Source: Sphingomonadales bacterium
GTDB taxonomy: Bacteria > Pseudomonadota > Alphaproteobacteria > Sphingomonadales > Sphingomonadaceae
Assembly: GCA_016720115.1 (NCBI GenBank)
Contig: JADJXT010000001.1
Location: 1,488,001 to 1,552,000 of the forward strand
Direction: 5' to 3'
DNA: 64,000 nt
Shown here piece after piece: positions 1 through 8,786 of this stretch. The position numbers were made by a program, and so were the translations under genes. The notes beneath the pieces were generated by a model. It worked only from the letters and a program-made list of their open reading frames with translations, was not told the origin of the DNA and made no database searches. Numbering within the stretch: position 1 is the stretch's first letter; every line of letters begins with the position of its first letter.

Positions 1-494
1 TGCGGGCAGAGCAGCGCAAGGCCTTTTTCGACAAATTCACAACGGTGATCCGCGCGACCGTCAAGGGCAGCATTGTTGTCGCCATCGTCCAGGGGATTTT
101 GGGCGGCGTCATATTCGCCTTCCTCGATATCCGCGCTGCGGTGCTGTGGGGCGTGGTGATGGGGCTGTTCTCTTTGATCCCGGCAGTAGGCACGGGCATC
201 ATCTGGGTGCCGGTGTCTATCTATCTGCTGGCAACCGGCAGTGTCTGGGAAGGTATCACGCTGCTGATGCTGGGCATCTTCGTGATCAGCATGGTCGACA
301 ATGTCCTGCGCCCGATCCTCGTCGGGCAGGATACGCAGATGCCCGACTATGTCGTGCTGATTTCAACGCTGGGCGGGCTGAGCGTGCTGGGCATCAACGG
401 CCTGATCGTCGGCCCTGTCGTTGCGGCGATGTTCATTTCCGCGTGGGAAATCTTCACCGAAAACAGGGCCGCCGCGCATCAGTTGCACGTTTAG
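1..494 (+). CDS. AI-2E family transporter (C-terminal part, cut by window edge)
   Basis: The reading frame is open from the first base and ends at TAG 492-494, so the N-terminal part lies outside the window. About 160 residues are visible. They form several hydrophobic membrane segments, including a glycine- and proline-rich stretch (LFSLIPAVGTG) and the segment VDNVLRPILVG, both characteristic of the C-terminal half of the AI-2E/PerM exporter family. The family contains polytopic inner-membrane permeases whose substrates are mostly unproven; the autoinducer-2 label is historical. Internal GTG and ATG codons are not real starts. No partner gene is visible on the left. Confidence 0.85.
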   Translation, partial: RAEQRKAFFDKFTTVIRATVKGSIVVAIVQGILGGVIFAFLDIRAAVLWGVVMGLFSLIPAVGTGIIWVPVSIYLLATGSVWEGITLLMLGIFVISMVDNVLRPILVGQDTQMPDYVVLISTLGGLSVLGINGLIVGPVVAAMFISAWEIFTENRAAAHQLHV

Positions 495-511
495 GGCGTG
501 ATCACACCAAA

Positions 512-600
512 TCGTCACCCCCGCGAAGGCGGGGGTCCATCACCTGTCGATCAAATTTCTACAGCCGGTGATGGATTCCCGCCTTCGCGGGAATGACGAA
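512..600. repeat. 89-bp nested palindromic repeat, copy 1
   Basis: The outer ends are inverted (TCGTCA at left, TGACGAA at right). Each side carries its own palindrome of the CCCGCGAAGGCGGG type, and inside these CCATCACC pairs with GGTGATGG around an AAATTT centre. It has the same length and plan as the copies at 36181-36269 and 62158-62246 but the opposite orientation. It fills the convergent gap between the AI-2E permease and the DksA-like gene. Confidence 0.85.
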
Positions 601-630
601 GTTGGTGGGTCAATGTAATGCCATCTTGCT

Positions 631-963
631 CTAACGCCGTTCAATCTCGCGCGCGCAGGTGATGCAAAGCGCGGCTTCTGGATAAGCCTCCAGCCGCTTT
701 TCGCCCACATCCTCGCCGCACCGCGTGCATTCGCCGTAGCTGCCTTCCTCAACCCGCGCCAAAGCCGCTTTGACCGCGACGATTTCACGACCGAGCAGGG
801 CATCCTGCCCCTCCAGCGCGTCATCATCTTCGCGCTCGATTGCCTGTTCGGCAAAGTCCGCGCTCAGCGGTTCTGCCAGATCGGCCTCGATGCGTGCTGC
901 CCGGGCCTCCAACTCGGTCAGCCTCGCCTCCAGGCCTGATTTGACGCTGTTCAGATCCGTCAT
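631..963 (-). CDS. TraR/DksA-type C4 zinc finger protein
   Basis: This 110-residue protein has a long N-terminal helical region rich in Glu, Ala and Arg (about residues 1-72), then a C4 zinc finger with Cys79, Cys82, Cys100 and Cys103 (ECTRCGE and CITC). That is the DksA/TraR zinc-finger arrangement. Family members bind the RNA polymerase secondary channel and alter initiation, often with ppGpp. It is shorter than E. coli DksA (151 residues), so it is better called DksA-like than DksA. The start lies 2 bp downstream of the DUF465 gene stop, which indicates one leftward transcript. Confidence 0.85.
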   Translation of the reverse strand: MTDLNSVKSGLEARLTELEARAARIEADLAEPLSADFAEQAIEREDDDALEGQDALLGREIVAVKAALARVEEGSYGECTRCGEDVGEKRLEAYPEAALCITCAREIERR

Positions 964-965
964 TC

Positions 966-1217
966 CTATGCTCCTGCCTTTGCAGCAGAAATCATAACCG
1001 AAACCTGATCGAGAATCGACAGCCGTTCCTTTTTCAGATCTTCGGTTCTTCCGTCGGAGGCTGCTTCCACACCGGCCTCGATGCGATGAATTTCACGGTT
1101 CAGATCGTGATAATGGTCTGCCAGCTTGGCGAAATGCGGGTCGCCAACCTTCAGCCTGTGCAGGATTTCGGTATCCTTGGGAAATTCGTCGTGCAATTCA
1201 TGTGCTACATGGGTCAT
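966..1217 (-). CDS. YdcH/DUF465 family small protein
   Basis: This 83-residue, highly charged, helical protein contains the block FAKLADHYHDLNREIHRIE, typical of the DUF465/YdcH family: short coiled-coil proteins, widespread in proteobacteria, with no settled function. There is no membrane segment and no cysteine. It is the first gene of a two-gene unit with the DksA-like protein, separated by 2 bp. A regulatory or structural role is possible, but the sequence does not show one. Confidence 0.75.
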   Translation of the reverse strand: MTHVAHELHDEFPKDTEILHRLKVGDPHFAKLADHYHDLNREIHRIEAGVEAASDGRTEDLKKERLSILDQVSVMISAAKAGA

Positions 1218-1309
1218 ATTCTGTCCTTATCGTTGCTCTGATAAGGGCAGCTTGGTCCACTTCGCTCCGTCGTGCTTTGCGCAAGATCAAAGGCTTGCTG
1301 CAATGCAGT

Positions 1310-1723
1310 TCATCTCAGTTGCACTTTCTGCATCGGCTGGAATTTGCCCAGCCCGCAACCTGCGCCTTCATGCAGCCCGCTGCCGAAAGATTGCAGCACG
1401 CGGATGGTATCGACGCTGCACAACTGGTTCAGGCTGGTGTGATGCGAGAAGCGCTCTTCACTGGCAAGGCCGGGGCAGCTGTGGGGAAGGGTGTTGCGAT
1501 AGACTTTGCCATTCGACATCTTGAAATCGATGGTGCGATCGTCAATCACTTTTGACGAGCGGACTTGCGACAGGGTGACGCAGCTTATAGCTTCGCCGAC
1601 TGGCTCATAGGCTGCGAGCGCCTTTGCGCGTCGTTCGCTAACGCTGCCGCCGGAGAGTGCCGCGCTGGTGACGCCGCCTATCGCAACGACTGTGGTGGCG
1701 AGGAAAAGGAGCTGCTTTTTCAT
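1310..1723 (-). CDS. small exported protein of unknown function
   Basis: The start at 1723 is preceded by GGAGA at good spacing and gives a 137-residue protein; an upstream in-frame start at 1744 lacks such a site. The N-terminus (MKKQLLFLATTVVAIGG) is a Sec signal peptide. The mature part holds a conserved-looking core (IDDRTIDFKMSNGKVYRN, then cysteines around SCPGL and LCSVD) that suggests a small periplasmic disulfide-bonded domain. Similar proteins occur in sphingomonads, but I do not recognise a function. Confidence 0.65.
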   Translation of the reverse strand: MKKQLLFLATTVVAIGGVTSAALSGGSVSERRAKALAAYEPVGEAISCVTLSQVRSSKVIDDRTIDFKMSNGKVYRNTLPHSCPGLASEERFSHHTSLNQLCSVDTIRVLQSFGSGLHEGAGCGLGKFQPMQKVQLR

Positions 1724-1768
1724 GTCAAATCTCCACAAATCCAATCAATTTGCGGCAGTTTACATTGA

Positions 1769-2437
1769 TCAGCTTAACCCCGGCTGACCGGTTTTTCCTT
1801 TAGGCGCGATGCTTTTCGGCTTGAATTTGCACAGATCGGCTACCGCGCAGCGCCAGCATTCGGGGGTGCGCGCCTTGCAGACATAGCGTCCGTGCAGGAT
1901 CAGCCAGTGATGCGCGCCGAGGCGAAAGGGCGCCGGTGTTTTCCTGTCGAGCTGCTTTTCGACCGCGAGCGGTGTCTTGCCCCTGGCGAGGCCGGTGCGG
2001 TTGCCGACGCGGAAGATGTGCGTGTCGACGGCAAAGGTTTCGGCACCGAACGCAGTGTTCATCACGACATTGGCGGTCTTGCGGCCCACACCGGGCAGAG
2101 TTTCGAGCAGGTCACGGTCGGCAGGCACCGCTCCGCCATGATCGCGCACCAGAATTTCCGACAGCGCGATCACATTCTTTGCCTTGGCGTTGAACAGGCC
2201 GATGGTCCTGATGTGCTGCTTCAGGCCTTCCTCGCCTAGTTCGATCATCTGACGCGGCGTCTTCACATGCTCGAACAGCTTCCTTGTCGCCTTGTTCACG
2301 CCGACATCGGTCGCCTGCGCGGAGAGCACCACCGCCACCAGCAACTGATAGTCATTGCCATAGGCAAGCTCGGTTTGCGGATCGGGATTGGCTTCGGCCA
2401 GGCGGCGGTAAAATTCGAAAATGTCCGCTGATTTCAT
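1769..2437 (-). CDS. nth: endonuclease III (DNA glycosylase/AP lyase)
   Basis: Base-excision repair enzyme that removes oxidised pyrimidines and cleaves the abasic site. The 222-residue length matches the family. The helix-hairpin-helix LPGVGRKTAN carries catalytic Lys120, and Asp138 sits in AVDTH, the same numbering as in E. coli Nth. A [4Fe-4S] cluster motif follows: Cys187, Cys194, Cys197 and Cys203 (C-X6-C-X2-C-X5-C). The start is 8 bp after the astD stop on the same strand, so the two genes are probably co-transcribed. The short basic tail after the cluster is ordinary. Confidence 0.97.
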   Translation of the reverse strand: MKSADIFEFYRRLAEANPDPQTELAYGNDYQLLVAVVLSAQATDVGVNKATRKLFEHVKTPRQMIELGEEGLKQHIRTIGLFNAKAKNVIALSEILVRDHGGAVPADRDLLETLPGVGRKTANVVMNTAFGAETFAVDTHIFRVGNRTGLARGKTPLAVEKQLDRKTPAPFRLGAHHWLILHGRYVCKARTPECWRCAVADLCKFKPKSIAPKGKTGQPGLS

Positions 2438-2445
2438 GCGAACGC

Positions 2446-3897
2446 CTATTTCGCGGACCCGGTCGCCGGGTCAACAGGGATGTTTGCAATTTCGTCGCGC
2501 AAGCCCACCCCAATCATGGCTTTCGGCGCTTCCGCTTCGGTGGATACGACCGGATAGGCACAATAATCTGCCGCATAATAGGCGCTCGGGCGATGGTTGC
2601 CCGATAAGCCGATACCGCCAAAGGGCGCGGAGGAAGATGCGCCATTGGTCGGCTGATTCCAGTTGACCACGCCCGCCCGGCTGTTGGCCCAGAATTCGTT
2701 ATATTGTTCTGCCGTGCCGCCGATCAGCGAGGCGGAAAGGCCAAAGCGCGTGTTGTTGGCCTCGTCGATTGCCGCGGCAAAATCCGCCACCCGCACCACT
2801 TGCAGCAGCGGGCCGAACAGTTCGATATCGGGGCGTTCGCGGATGGCGGTTACGTCGATGATCCCGGGAGAAACAAAGGGCCGTCCTTTGACCGGACGGG
2901 TCATATGCCGGATAGGCCGCCCGCCATGGCTCATCAGCGCAAGAAAGCTCTCGGTCAGCCCGTCTGCGGCATTTTCGTCGATGACCGGCCCCATGAACGG
3001 CGCAGGTTCGGCGTGGGGCTCGTCAATCAGCAGGCGATCGGTAAGTTTCTTCAGCTCGGGAATGAAGCTGTCGTACAACTCATCCTTGATGATCAGGCGG
3101 CGTGCAGCGGTGCAACGCTGGCCTGCAGAAAGAAATGCCGATTGCACCACCAGAACTGCGGCGCTGTGCAGATCGCGCATATCCCAGAGGATGATGGGGT
3201 TGTTGCCGCCCATTTCGAGCGCCACTATCTTGTCCGGCCGGTTAGCGAACTGGCGGTTGAGAGCGATGCCGGTTTGTGCCGATCCGGTGAACAGCAGGCC
3301 ATCAATGCCTTCATGACCCGACAGCGCCGTTCCGGTTTCAGGGCCGCCCTGAACGATGTTCACCACGCCTTCGGGAATACCGGCCTTGCGGTAGAGGTCG
3401 ACAAGGAATGCACCGACTGCGGGTGTTTTCTCGGACGGTTTGAAGACAATCGCGTTGCCTGCAATCAGTGCGGGGACGATATGGCCGTTCGGAAGATGGG
3501 CAGGGAAGTTATACGGCCCCAGCACCGCCAGAACGCCGTGCGGCTTGTGGCGCAAAGCGCTGCGCGTGCCGGGCTTGCCTTCAAAACGGCGTTGCGACGT
3601 GCGATCGGCATAGGCCTTTACCGAAATGTCGACCTTGTTGATGACCGATTCAACCTCGGTCTTGGCCTCCCAAAGCGGCTTGCCGGTTTCGCGGGCGATC
3701 AGGTCTGCGAAATTTTCCAGCTCCGATCTGGCACGATTGGCAAAGCCCCGGAGTTTTTCGATGCGATCGCCCAGCGGTGCCGCCCCCCAGGCTGGCCATG
3801 CTTTGCGCGCCGCATCGACGGCAGCACCAACATCGCTGGATGATCCGCGCCACAACTCGGCGCCTGTTGCCGGTTCGTAGGAAACCAGTTCTGCCAA
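2446..3897 (-). CDS. astD: succinylglutamate-semialdehyde dehydrogenase
   Basis: NAD-dependent aldehyde dehydrogenase of 483 residues, close to E. coli AstD (492). Active-site residues are visible: Asn130 (PYNFP), Glu228 (LEMGGNNP) and nucleophile Cys262 (AGQRCTAAR). The EMGGNNP form is typical of AstD, which oxidises N-succinylglutamate semialdehyde in the arginine succinyltransferase pathway. No astA, astB, astC or astE is nearby, so the gene stands alone or the rest of the pathway is elsewhere. Translation begins at a TTG with no clear ribosome binding site. A related dehydrogenase specificity cannot be excluded. Confidence 0.88.
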   Translation of the reverse strand: MAELVSYEPATGAELWRGSSSDVGAAVDAARKAWPAWGAAPLGDRIEKLRGFANRARSELENFADLIARETGKPLWEAKTEVESVINKVDISVKAYADRTSQRRFEGKPGTRSALRHKPHGVLAVLGPYNFPAHLPNGHIVPALIAGNAIVFKPSEKTPAVGAFLVDLYRKAGIPEGVVNIVQGGPETGTALSGHEGIDGLLFTGSAQTGIALNRQFANRPDKIVALEMGGNNPIILWDMRDLHSAAVLVVQSAFLSAGQRCTAARRLIIKDELYDSFIPELKKLTDRLLIDEPHAEPAPFMGPVIDENAADGLTESFLALMSHGGRPIRHMTRPVKGRPFVSPGIIDVTAIRERPDIELFGPLLQVVRVADFAAAIDEANNTRFGLSASLIGGTAEQYNEFWANSRAGVVNWNQPTNGASSSAPFGGIGLSGNHRPSAYYAADYCAYPVVSTEAEAPKAMIGVGLRDEIANIPVDPATGSAK

Positions 3898-3996
3898 GAA
3901 AATTTGACCAATCCGCCTGCAATTTCACGATTAACCACATCTTGGCAGGGGAATGCTTGCAATCAAGTAAATAATCGGGCCGTGGGCCGCGTAAAA

Positions 3997-5376
3997 TTAG
4001 CCATCGCGCAAAGCCGCGCCATAGGCACGAACCGCAGCGATTTTCCGGGTCAATGATGACCAGTCATCCTGTTCGGCAATGGCCGCCCAGATGGCCTCCA
4101 CCTCGTCGATCAGCATCGAACAGGGTGGCTGCGCATGCCAATATGCCGCTACCTCCGTCACCGTATAGGGACGCAGCAGTTGCACGAATGCCTCATATTT
4201 TTCGCCCGACCAGCGCTCGCCGGAAACCGCGCCGCCGCGATGAAAGTGGAAAAAGTCAGCAATGGGGATTTGCGCGTCAATCATCGCACGTTCGGATGCT
4301 TCGACCAGCGCCCGGTCGTTTTCCTCACCGCGCGATGGGACACCCAGCCGCCAGAGGAAACGGCGGACCAATGCGGCCTGAAACAGCGCGGGATAGCGCT
4401 CCAGCGCTTCGACCAGCGGCGGCGAATCGCAGATCAGACGTAGCGAAATGGCGAGTTGGGTCAGATTCCAGTGCATCGCTTCTGGCTGGCGACCGAAGGC
4501 GTAGAGCCCGCTTTGATCGAAATAGGCTGCGGTGAAATTGGGGTTCCAGGTCGGGTTGAACCGCCAGGGGCCGTAATCGAAACTTTCGCCGGTAATGTTG
4601 ATGTTATCGCTATTGAGCACGCCGTGGACAAAGCCTGCAACCATGAAGGCCGCCGCCTGATCGGCGATCCGGGCCACGGCCAGCGACATCAGTTCGGCAG
4701 CGGGATTGTCCTCCGGGGTTTCGCCGTAAAGATGGCGGAGCACATAATCGACCAGCGCCTTCATGCGCGCGGCATCGTCTTCATAGGCGATGCGCTGAAA
4801 AGTGCCGATCCGGATGTGGCTGTGGTTCAGCCGTACCAGTACCGCCGATCGCGTGGGGGAGGGCTCGTCACCGCGCCACAATTCTTCGCCGGTTTCGATA
4901 ACCGAAAAGGTCTTTGACGTTTCAACGCCCAGCGCCTCAAGCATCTCGGTCGCCAGTATCTCGCGCACCGCGCCTTTCAGCGTCAGTCGGCCGTCGCCAT
5001 CGCGACTATAGGGCGTGGTGCCCGAACCCTTGGTGCCAAGGTCGAGCAGCCGCCCCAGATGGTCGCGCAATTGCGCGAACAGGAAACCGCGACCGTCGCC
5101 GATGTCCGGGTTGTACACGCGAAACTGGTGCCCGTGATAGCGCAGCGCGAGCGGCTGCGGCAGATTGTCGGGCAGCGGTTCGAACCGGGCAAAATGCGCG
5201 ATCCATTGCTCATCGCTCAGGCCATCCAGCCCCACAGTCGCCGCCCAGAGATTGTTGCGATACCGCAATATCGCCTTCGGGAAATCGGCGGGCCGCGCCG
5301 GATCGCCAATCTTTTCGCCAAGGCTGGTGATTTTCGGATCAGCACGGTAGGGGGCGGGGGAGGGATTCACATTCAT
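3997..5376 (-). CDS. selO: protein adenylyltransferase SelO (YdiU family)
   Basis: Pseudokinase-fold enzyme that AMPylates proteins, linked in E. coli to redox stress. Family hallmarks are HGHQF, LDLGTKGSGTTPYSRDGDGR (nucleotide-binding loop), NSDNINITGESFDYGP and GLYAFGRQP. The chosen ATG at 5376 gives 459 residues, slightly short of the usual 480. An in-frame start at 5418 would run into the divergent hydrolase gene. The C-terminus carries no cysteine or UGA-encoded selenocysteine like that of animal SelO, as is usual in bacteria. The gene is transcribed away from the alpha/beta hydrolase at 5417. Confidence 0.93.
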   Translation of the reverse strand: MNVNPSPAPYRADPKITSLGEKIGDPARPADFPKAILRYRNNLWAATVGLDGLSDEQWIAHFARFEPLPDNLPQPLALRYHGHQFRVYNPDIGDGRGFLFAQLRDHLGRLLDLGTKGSGTTPYSRDGDGRLTLKGAVREILATEMLEALGVETSKTFSVIETGEELWRGDEPSPTRSAVLVRLNHSHIRIGTFQRIAYEDDAARMKALVDYVLRHLYGETPEDNPAAELMSLAVARIADQAAAFMVAGFVHGVLNSDNINITGESFDYGPWRFNPTWNPNFTAAYFDQSGLYAFGRQPEAMHWNLTQLAISLRLICDSPPLVEALERYPALFQAALVRRFLWRLGVPSRGEENDRALVEASERAMIDAQIPIADFFHFHRGGAVSGERWSGEKYEAFVQLLRPYTVTEVAAYWHAQPPCSMLIDEVEAIWAAIAEQDDWSSLTRKIAAVRAYGAALRDG

Positions 5377-5416
5377 CGTCCACAATGTCTGGGGGCATGG
5401 GGCAGGAAAGGCAAGC

Positions 5417-6274
5417 ATGGCGGATTTCGAAGACGCCTATTGGACGTCAAACGACGAACTGCGGCTACATTATCGGGATTATCCCGGCCCGGCCTCGCGC
5501 TCGCCGCTGATCTGCATGCCGGGGCTCACCCGCAATGCGCGCGATTTTGAGCCGGTGGCGCAGTTGCTGGGCGGCAAACGCCGCATGCTCGCCATAGATT
5601 TTCGCGGACGCGGCGAAAGCGCCTATGCCAAAGACCCGATGACCTACCTGCCGCTGACCTATGCGCAGGATATGGACATGCTGATCCGCGAACTGAACCT
5701 CAAGAAATTCGTGCTGTGCGGCACCTCGCTGGGCGGGATCGTTTCGATGCTGCTGGCGGCGCAGTGGAAAGACAGGCTGGCAGGCGTGATCCTCAACGAT
5801 GTCGGCCCCGAAATCGGCCAGGCTGGCGCAGATCGCATCAGGGGCTATGTCGGGCAGGGGCGCAGTTTCGAAACCTGGATGCACGCGGCGCGGGCGATGG
5901 CCGAAACGCAGGGCGATGTCTATCCCGACTACCGCCTTGAAGAATGGCTGCGCTTTGCCAAGCGGACGTGCAAATTGTCATCGAACGGGCGCATTGTTTT
6001 CGATTATGACATGAAGATTGCCGAACCGTTCAAGCTTCCCGGCGGGGAAGCGGGTGTCGACCTCTGGCCGCTATTCGCACTGCTCGAAGATGTGCCGATG
6101 CTGGTGCTGCGCGGTGAGAAATCGGATATCTTGGAAAAGACGACTGCCACGAAAATGGTGAAGAAGGCCAAACAGGCGACGCTGGCCACGATCAAGGGCA
6201 TCGGCCACGCGCCCTCACTCGATGAAGAAGCGGCGCAAAAGGCGATTGCGGAGTTTCTGGCCGGGGTGAAGTGA
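5417..6274 (+). CDS. alpha/beta hydrolase
   Basis: This 285-residue cytoplasmic alpha/beta-fold enzyme has no signal peptide. The nucleophile elbow is CGTSLGG with Ser104, the oxyanion region is MPGLTRNA, and the catalytic His264 lies in GIGHAPSLDE; an acid is likely in LRGEKSDIL. The family includes esterases, lactonases and C-C hydrolases, and the sequence does not reveal the substrate. It is divergent from selO with a gap of about 40 bp, so both promoters must lie in or near this short interval. Confidence 0.85.
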   Translation: MADFEDAYWTSNDELRLHYRDYPGPASRSPLICMPGLTRNARDFEPVAQLLGGKRRMLAIDFRGRGESAYAKDPMTYLPLTYAQDMDMLIRELNLKKFVLCGTSLGGIVSMLLAAQWKDRLAGVILNDVGPEIGQAGADRIRGYVGQGRSFETWMHAARAMAETQGDVYPDYRLEEWLRFAKRTCKLSSNGRIVFDYDMKIAEPFKLPGGEAGVDLWPLFALLEDVPMLVLRGEKSDILEKTTATKMVKKAKQATLATIKGIGHAPSLDEEAAQKAIAEFLAGVK

Positions 6275-6436
6275 GGATGTAAGTGGCGGACTATTTCTTC
6301 AGTCCGCTCGCAGGTGCGGACTGTTTGAACGGCGCCAAAGGCTTTTGATATTTGATACCGGCAAAGGCACTACAGATACAGAGCCATATTGACCTACAGT
6401 CGCCTGACAGCTCCCCGCTCCGCGAGAGAATATGGT

Positions 6437-8254
6437 CTACTCTTCCCCCATGCGAAGCGCCGCGATGAAGGCTTCTTGCGGGATAGAAACGGAGCCATAT
6501 TCTCTCATTCTAGCCTTGCCCTTTTTCTGCTTCTCCAGCAGCTTCTTCTTGCGCGTAATATCGCCGCCATAGCATTTCGCGGTCACGTCCTTGCGCAGCG
6601 CGGCGATGGTTTCGCGGGCGATGATCTTGCCGCCGATTGCGGCCTGGATCGGGATCTTGAACAAATGCCGGGGGATCAGGTCTTTCAGCCGCTCGCACAT
6701 GCCGCGGCCACGTGCTTCGGCGGTGCTGCGGTGGACGATCATACTGAGCGCATCGACCGGATCGCCATTGACCATGATGCTCATCTTCACCAGATCGCCC
6801 TCGCGATGGCCGATCTGGTGATAGTCGAACGACGCATAGCCCCGGCTGATGCTTTTCAACCGATCGTAAAAATCGAACACCACTTCGTTCAAGGGCAGTT
6901 CGTAGCGGAGCATCGCGCGGCCGCCGACATAGCTCAGATCCTTCTGAATGCCGCGGCGATCCTGGCACAGCTTCAATATGCCGCCCAGATATTCATCGGG
7001 GCAATAGATGGTCGCATCGATCCACGGTTCCTGGATTTCCTCGATACGGTTGATATCGGGCATGTCCGCCGGGTTGTGCAGTTCCATATCGCACGCGTCC
7101 TCGGTCTTCGAACGGCCGAGCTTGAGCTTGTACACCACCGATGGCGCGGTGGTAATGAGGTCGAGGTCATATTCGCGCGACAGGCGTTCCTGGATGATTT
7201 CGAGGTGGAGCAGGCCCAGAAAACCGCAGCGAAAGCCAAAGCCCAATGCGGCGCTCGTCTCCATTTCGAAACTGAAGCTCGCATCGTTCAAACGCAGCTT
7301 GCTGATGCTTTCGCGCAGCTTCTCGAAATCTGCAGCATCGGTGGGGAACAGGCCGCAGAACACCACCGGTTGCACTTCCTTGAAGCCCGGCAGGGCTTCG
7401 GCGGCGGGGCGCTTGGCATCGGTGATGGTATCGCCGACGCGGGTCTGCGCGACTTCCTTGATCTGCGCGGTGATGAAGCCGACCTCGCCGGGACCGAGTT
7501 CGGGCAGGTTCTCGATTTTCGGACGGAAGGCGCCGACGCGGTCGACCAGATGGGTGGTTCCGGCCTGCATGAACTTGACCTGCTGGCCCTTTTTGATCAC
7601 CCCGTCGATCACGCGGATCAGGATGACGACGCCCAGATAGGGGTCGTACCAGCTATCGACCAGCATCGCCTTCAATGGTGCCTCGCGGTCCCCCTTGGGC
7701 GCGGGAATGCGGGTGACGATGGCTTCGAGAATTTCGTCGATGCCGATGCCCGATTTCGCGGAGGCGAGCACCGCATCGTCGGCGGGCAGGCCGATAATCT
7801 CTTCGATTTCCGCCTTCACCTTTTCGGGTTCGGCGGCGGGCAAGTCGATCTTGTTGATGACGGGGACGATCTCATGATCGTGCTCGATCGACTGGTACAC
7901 ATTGGCAAGCGTTTGCGCCTCCACGCCCTGGGCTGCGTCGACGACAAGCAACGCGCCCTCACACGCGGCAAGGCTGCGGCTGACTTCATAGGCGAAGTCG
8001 ACATGGCCCGGCGTGTCCATGAGGTTGAGGACATAGGATTTGCCATCCTGCGCGGTATAATCGAGGCGCACGGTCTGCGCCTTGATCGTGATCCCGCGCT
8101 CCTTCTCGATCTCCATATTGTCGAGTACTTGCGCAGACATTTCGCGCTCGGAAAGCCCGCCTGTCCGCTGAATCAGCCGGTCGGCGAGGGTCGATTTGCC
8201 ATGGTCGATATGGGCGATAATGGAAAAATTGCGGATTTGCGCGAGTTCGGTCAT
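6437..8254 (-). CDS. lepA: elongation factor 4 (LepA), ribosomal GTPase
   Basis: Translational GTPase that acts on stalled ribosomes and affects initiation and assembly. From ATG 8254 the protein has 605 residues (E. coli 599). GTPase motifs are in order: AHIDHGKST (residues 14-22), RGITI, DTPGH and NKIDLPAA, followed by EF-G-like domains and the LepA-specific C-terminus with RKKKLLEKQKKGK. An earlier in-frame ATG at 8290 would overlap the upstream gene. The start is 10 bp below the stop of the NadR-like kinase, so lepA is the last gene of a four-gene leftward operon. Confidence 0.98.
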   Translation of the reverse strand: MTELAQIRNFSIIAHIDHGKSTLADRLIQRTGGLSEREMSAQVLDNMEIEKERGITIKAQTVRLDYTAQDGKSYVLNLMDTPGHVDFAYEVSRSLAACEGALLVVDAAQGVEAQTLANVYQSIEHDHEIVPVINKIDLPAAEPEKVKAEIEEIIGLPADDAVLASAKSGIGIDEILEAIVTRIPAPKGDREAPLKAMLVDSWYDPYLGVVILIRVIDGVIKKGQQVKFMQAGTTHLVDRVGAFRPKIENLPELGPGEVGFITAQIKEVAQTRVGDTITDAKRPAAEALPGFKEVQPVVFCGLFPTDAADFEKLRESISKLRLNDASFSFEMETSAALGFGFRCGFLGLLHLEIIQERLSREYDLDLITTAPSVVYKLKLGRSKTEDACDMELHNPADMPDINRIEEIQEPWIDATIYCPDEYLGGILKLCQDRRGIQKDLSYVGGRAMLRYELPLNEVVFDFYDRLKSISRGYASFDYHQIGHREGDLVKMSIMVNGDPVDALSMIVHRSTAEARGRGMCERLKDLIPRHLFKIPIQAAIGGKIIARETIAALRKDVTAKCYGGDITRKKKLLEKQKKGKARMREYGSVSIPQEAFIAALRMGEE

Positions 8255-8264
8255 GCGCGCGCCC

Positions 8265-8786
8265 CTAGCAGCGGGCGGCAATCGCTTCAAGCGCCGCGCA
8301 GAAGCGGGCCTCGCCTTCGCCCTGAATCAGGGCGTAGCGAACCGCGCGATTATCAAGTTCCGCCTTGCACAATTCAAAGAAATGCCGCCGCTCCTCCGCC
8401 TTTGCATAAACCCGCAAACCATCGTCGACAAAGGGCAGGTCGATATCGAGCAGCAGGTAGAGATCGGCATAATCGGCAAAGCCTGCGAACCACGGATCGC
8501 TTTTGCCGAACATCATCTGCGCCCAGACTTCGGTAATCAGCGGGTCGGTATCGAACAGCACCAGCGGCGTGCCGAGTTCATTCGCGCGCTCGGCTGCTGC
8601 GTGGTTCATCGCATCCTGTGCCTGTGCGATATGCACCAGCTCTTCCATGCCGATATCGGTGCCATGCGCTTCGCAATAGGCGCGGCCATATTCGGGAACG
8701 ACCTCGCAGCCGAAATGCGCGGCGAGGCGGGTGGCCAGCGTCGATTTGCCGGTGCTTTCGGGGCCATGCAGGCAGATGCGCTTCAT
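8265..8786 (-). CDS. NadR-like AAA ATPase / nicotinamide riboside kinase
   Basis: From ATG 8786 this is a 173-residue P-loop protein with Walker A GPESTGKST (residues 8-16), followed by PEYGRAYCE and FDTDPLITEVW, which match the ribosylnicotinamide kinase domain at the C-terminus of NadR. It lacks the DNA-binding and NMN adenylyltransferase domains, so only phosphorylation of nicotinamide riboside to NMN is predicted. The start overlaps the end of pnuC by 4 bp (ATGA). A riboside importer translated together with a riboside kinase is a coherent NAD-salvage pair. Confidence 0.85.
   Translation of the reverse strand: MKRICLHGPESTGKSTLATRLAAHFGCEVVPEYGRAYCEAHGTDIGMEELVHIAQAQDAMNHAAAERANELGTPLVLFDTDPLITEVWAQMMFGKSDPWFAGFADYADLYLLLDIDLPFVDDGLRVYAKAEERRHFFELCKAELDNRAVRYALIQGEGEARFCAALEAIAARC

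Noticed and set aside
6389..8536. 715-codon open frame on the plus strand
   Set aside because: It is antisense to lepA, is rich in His/Asp/Gln in the pattern of a complementary strand of a high-GC gene, and matches no family. lepA is certain.
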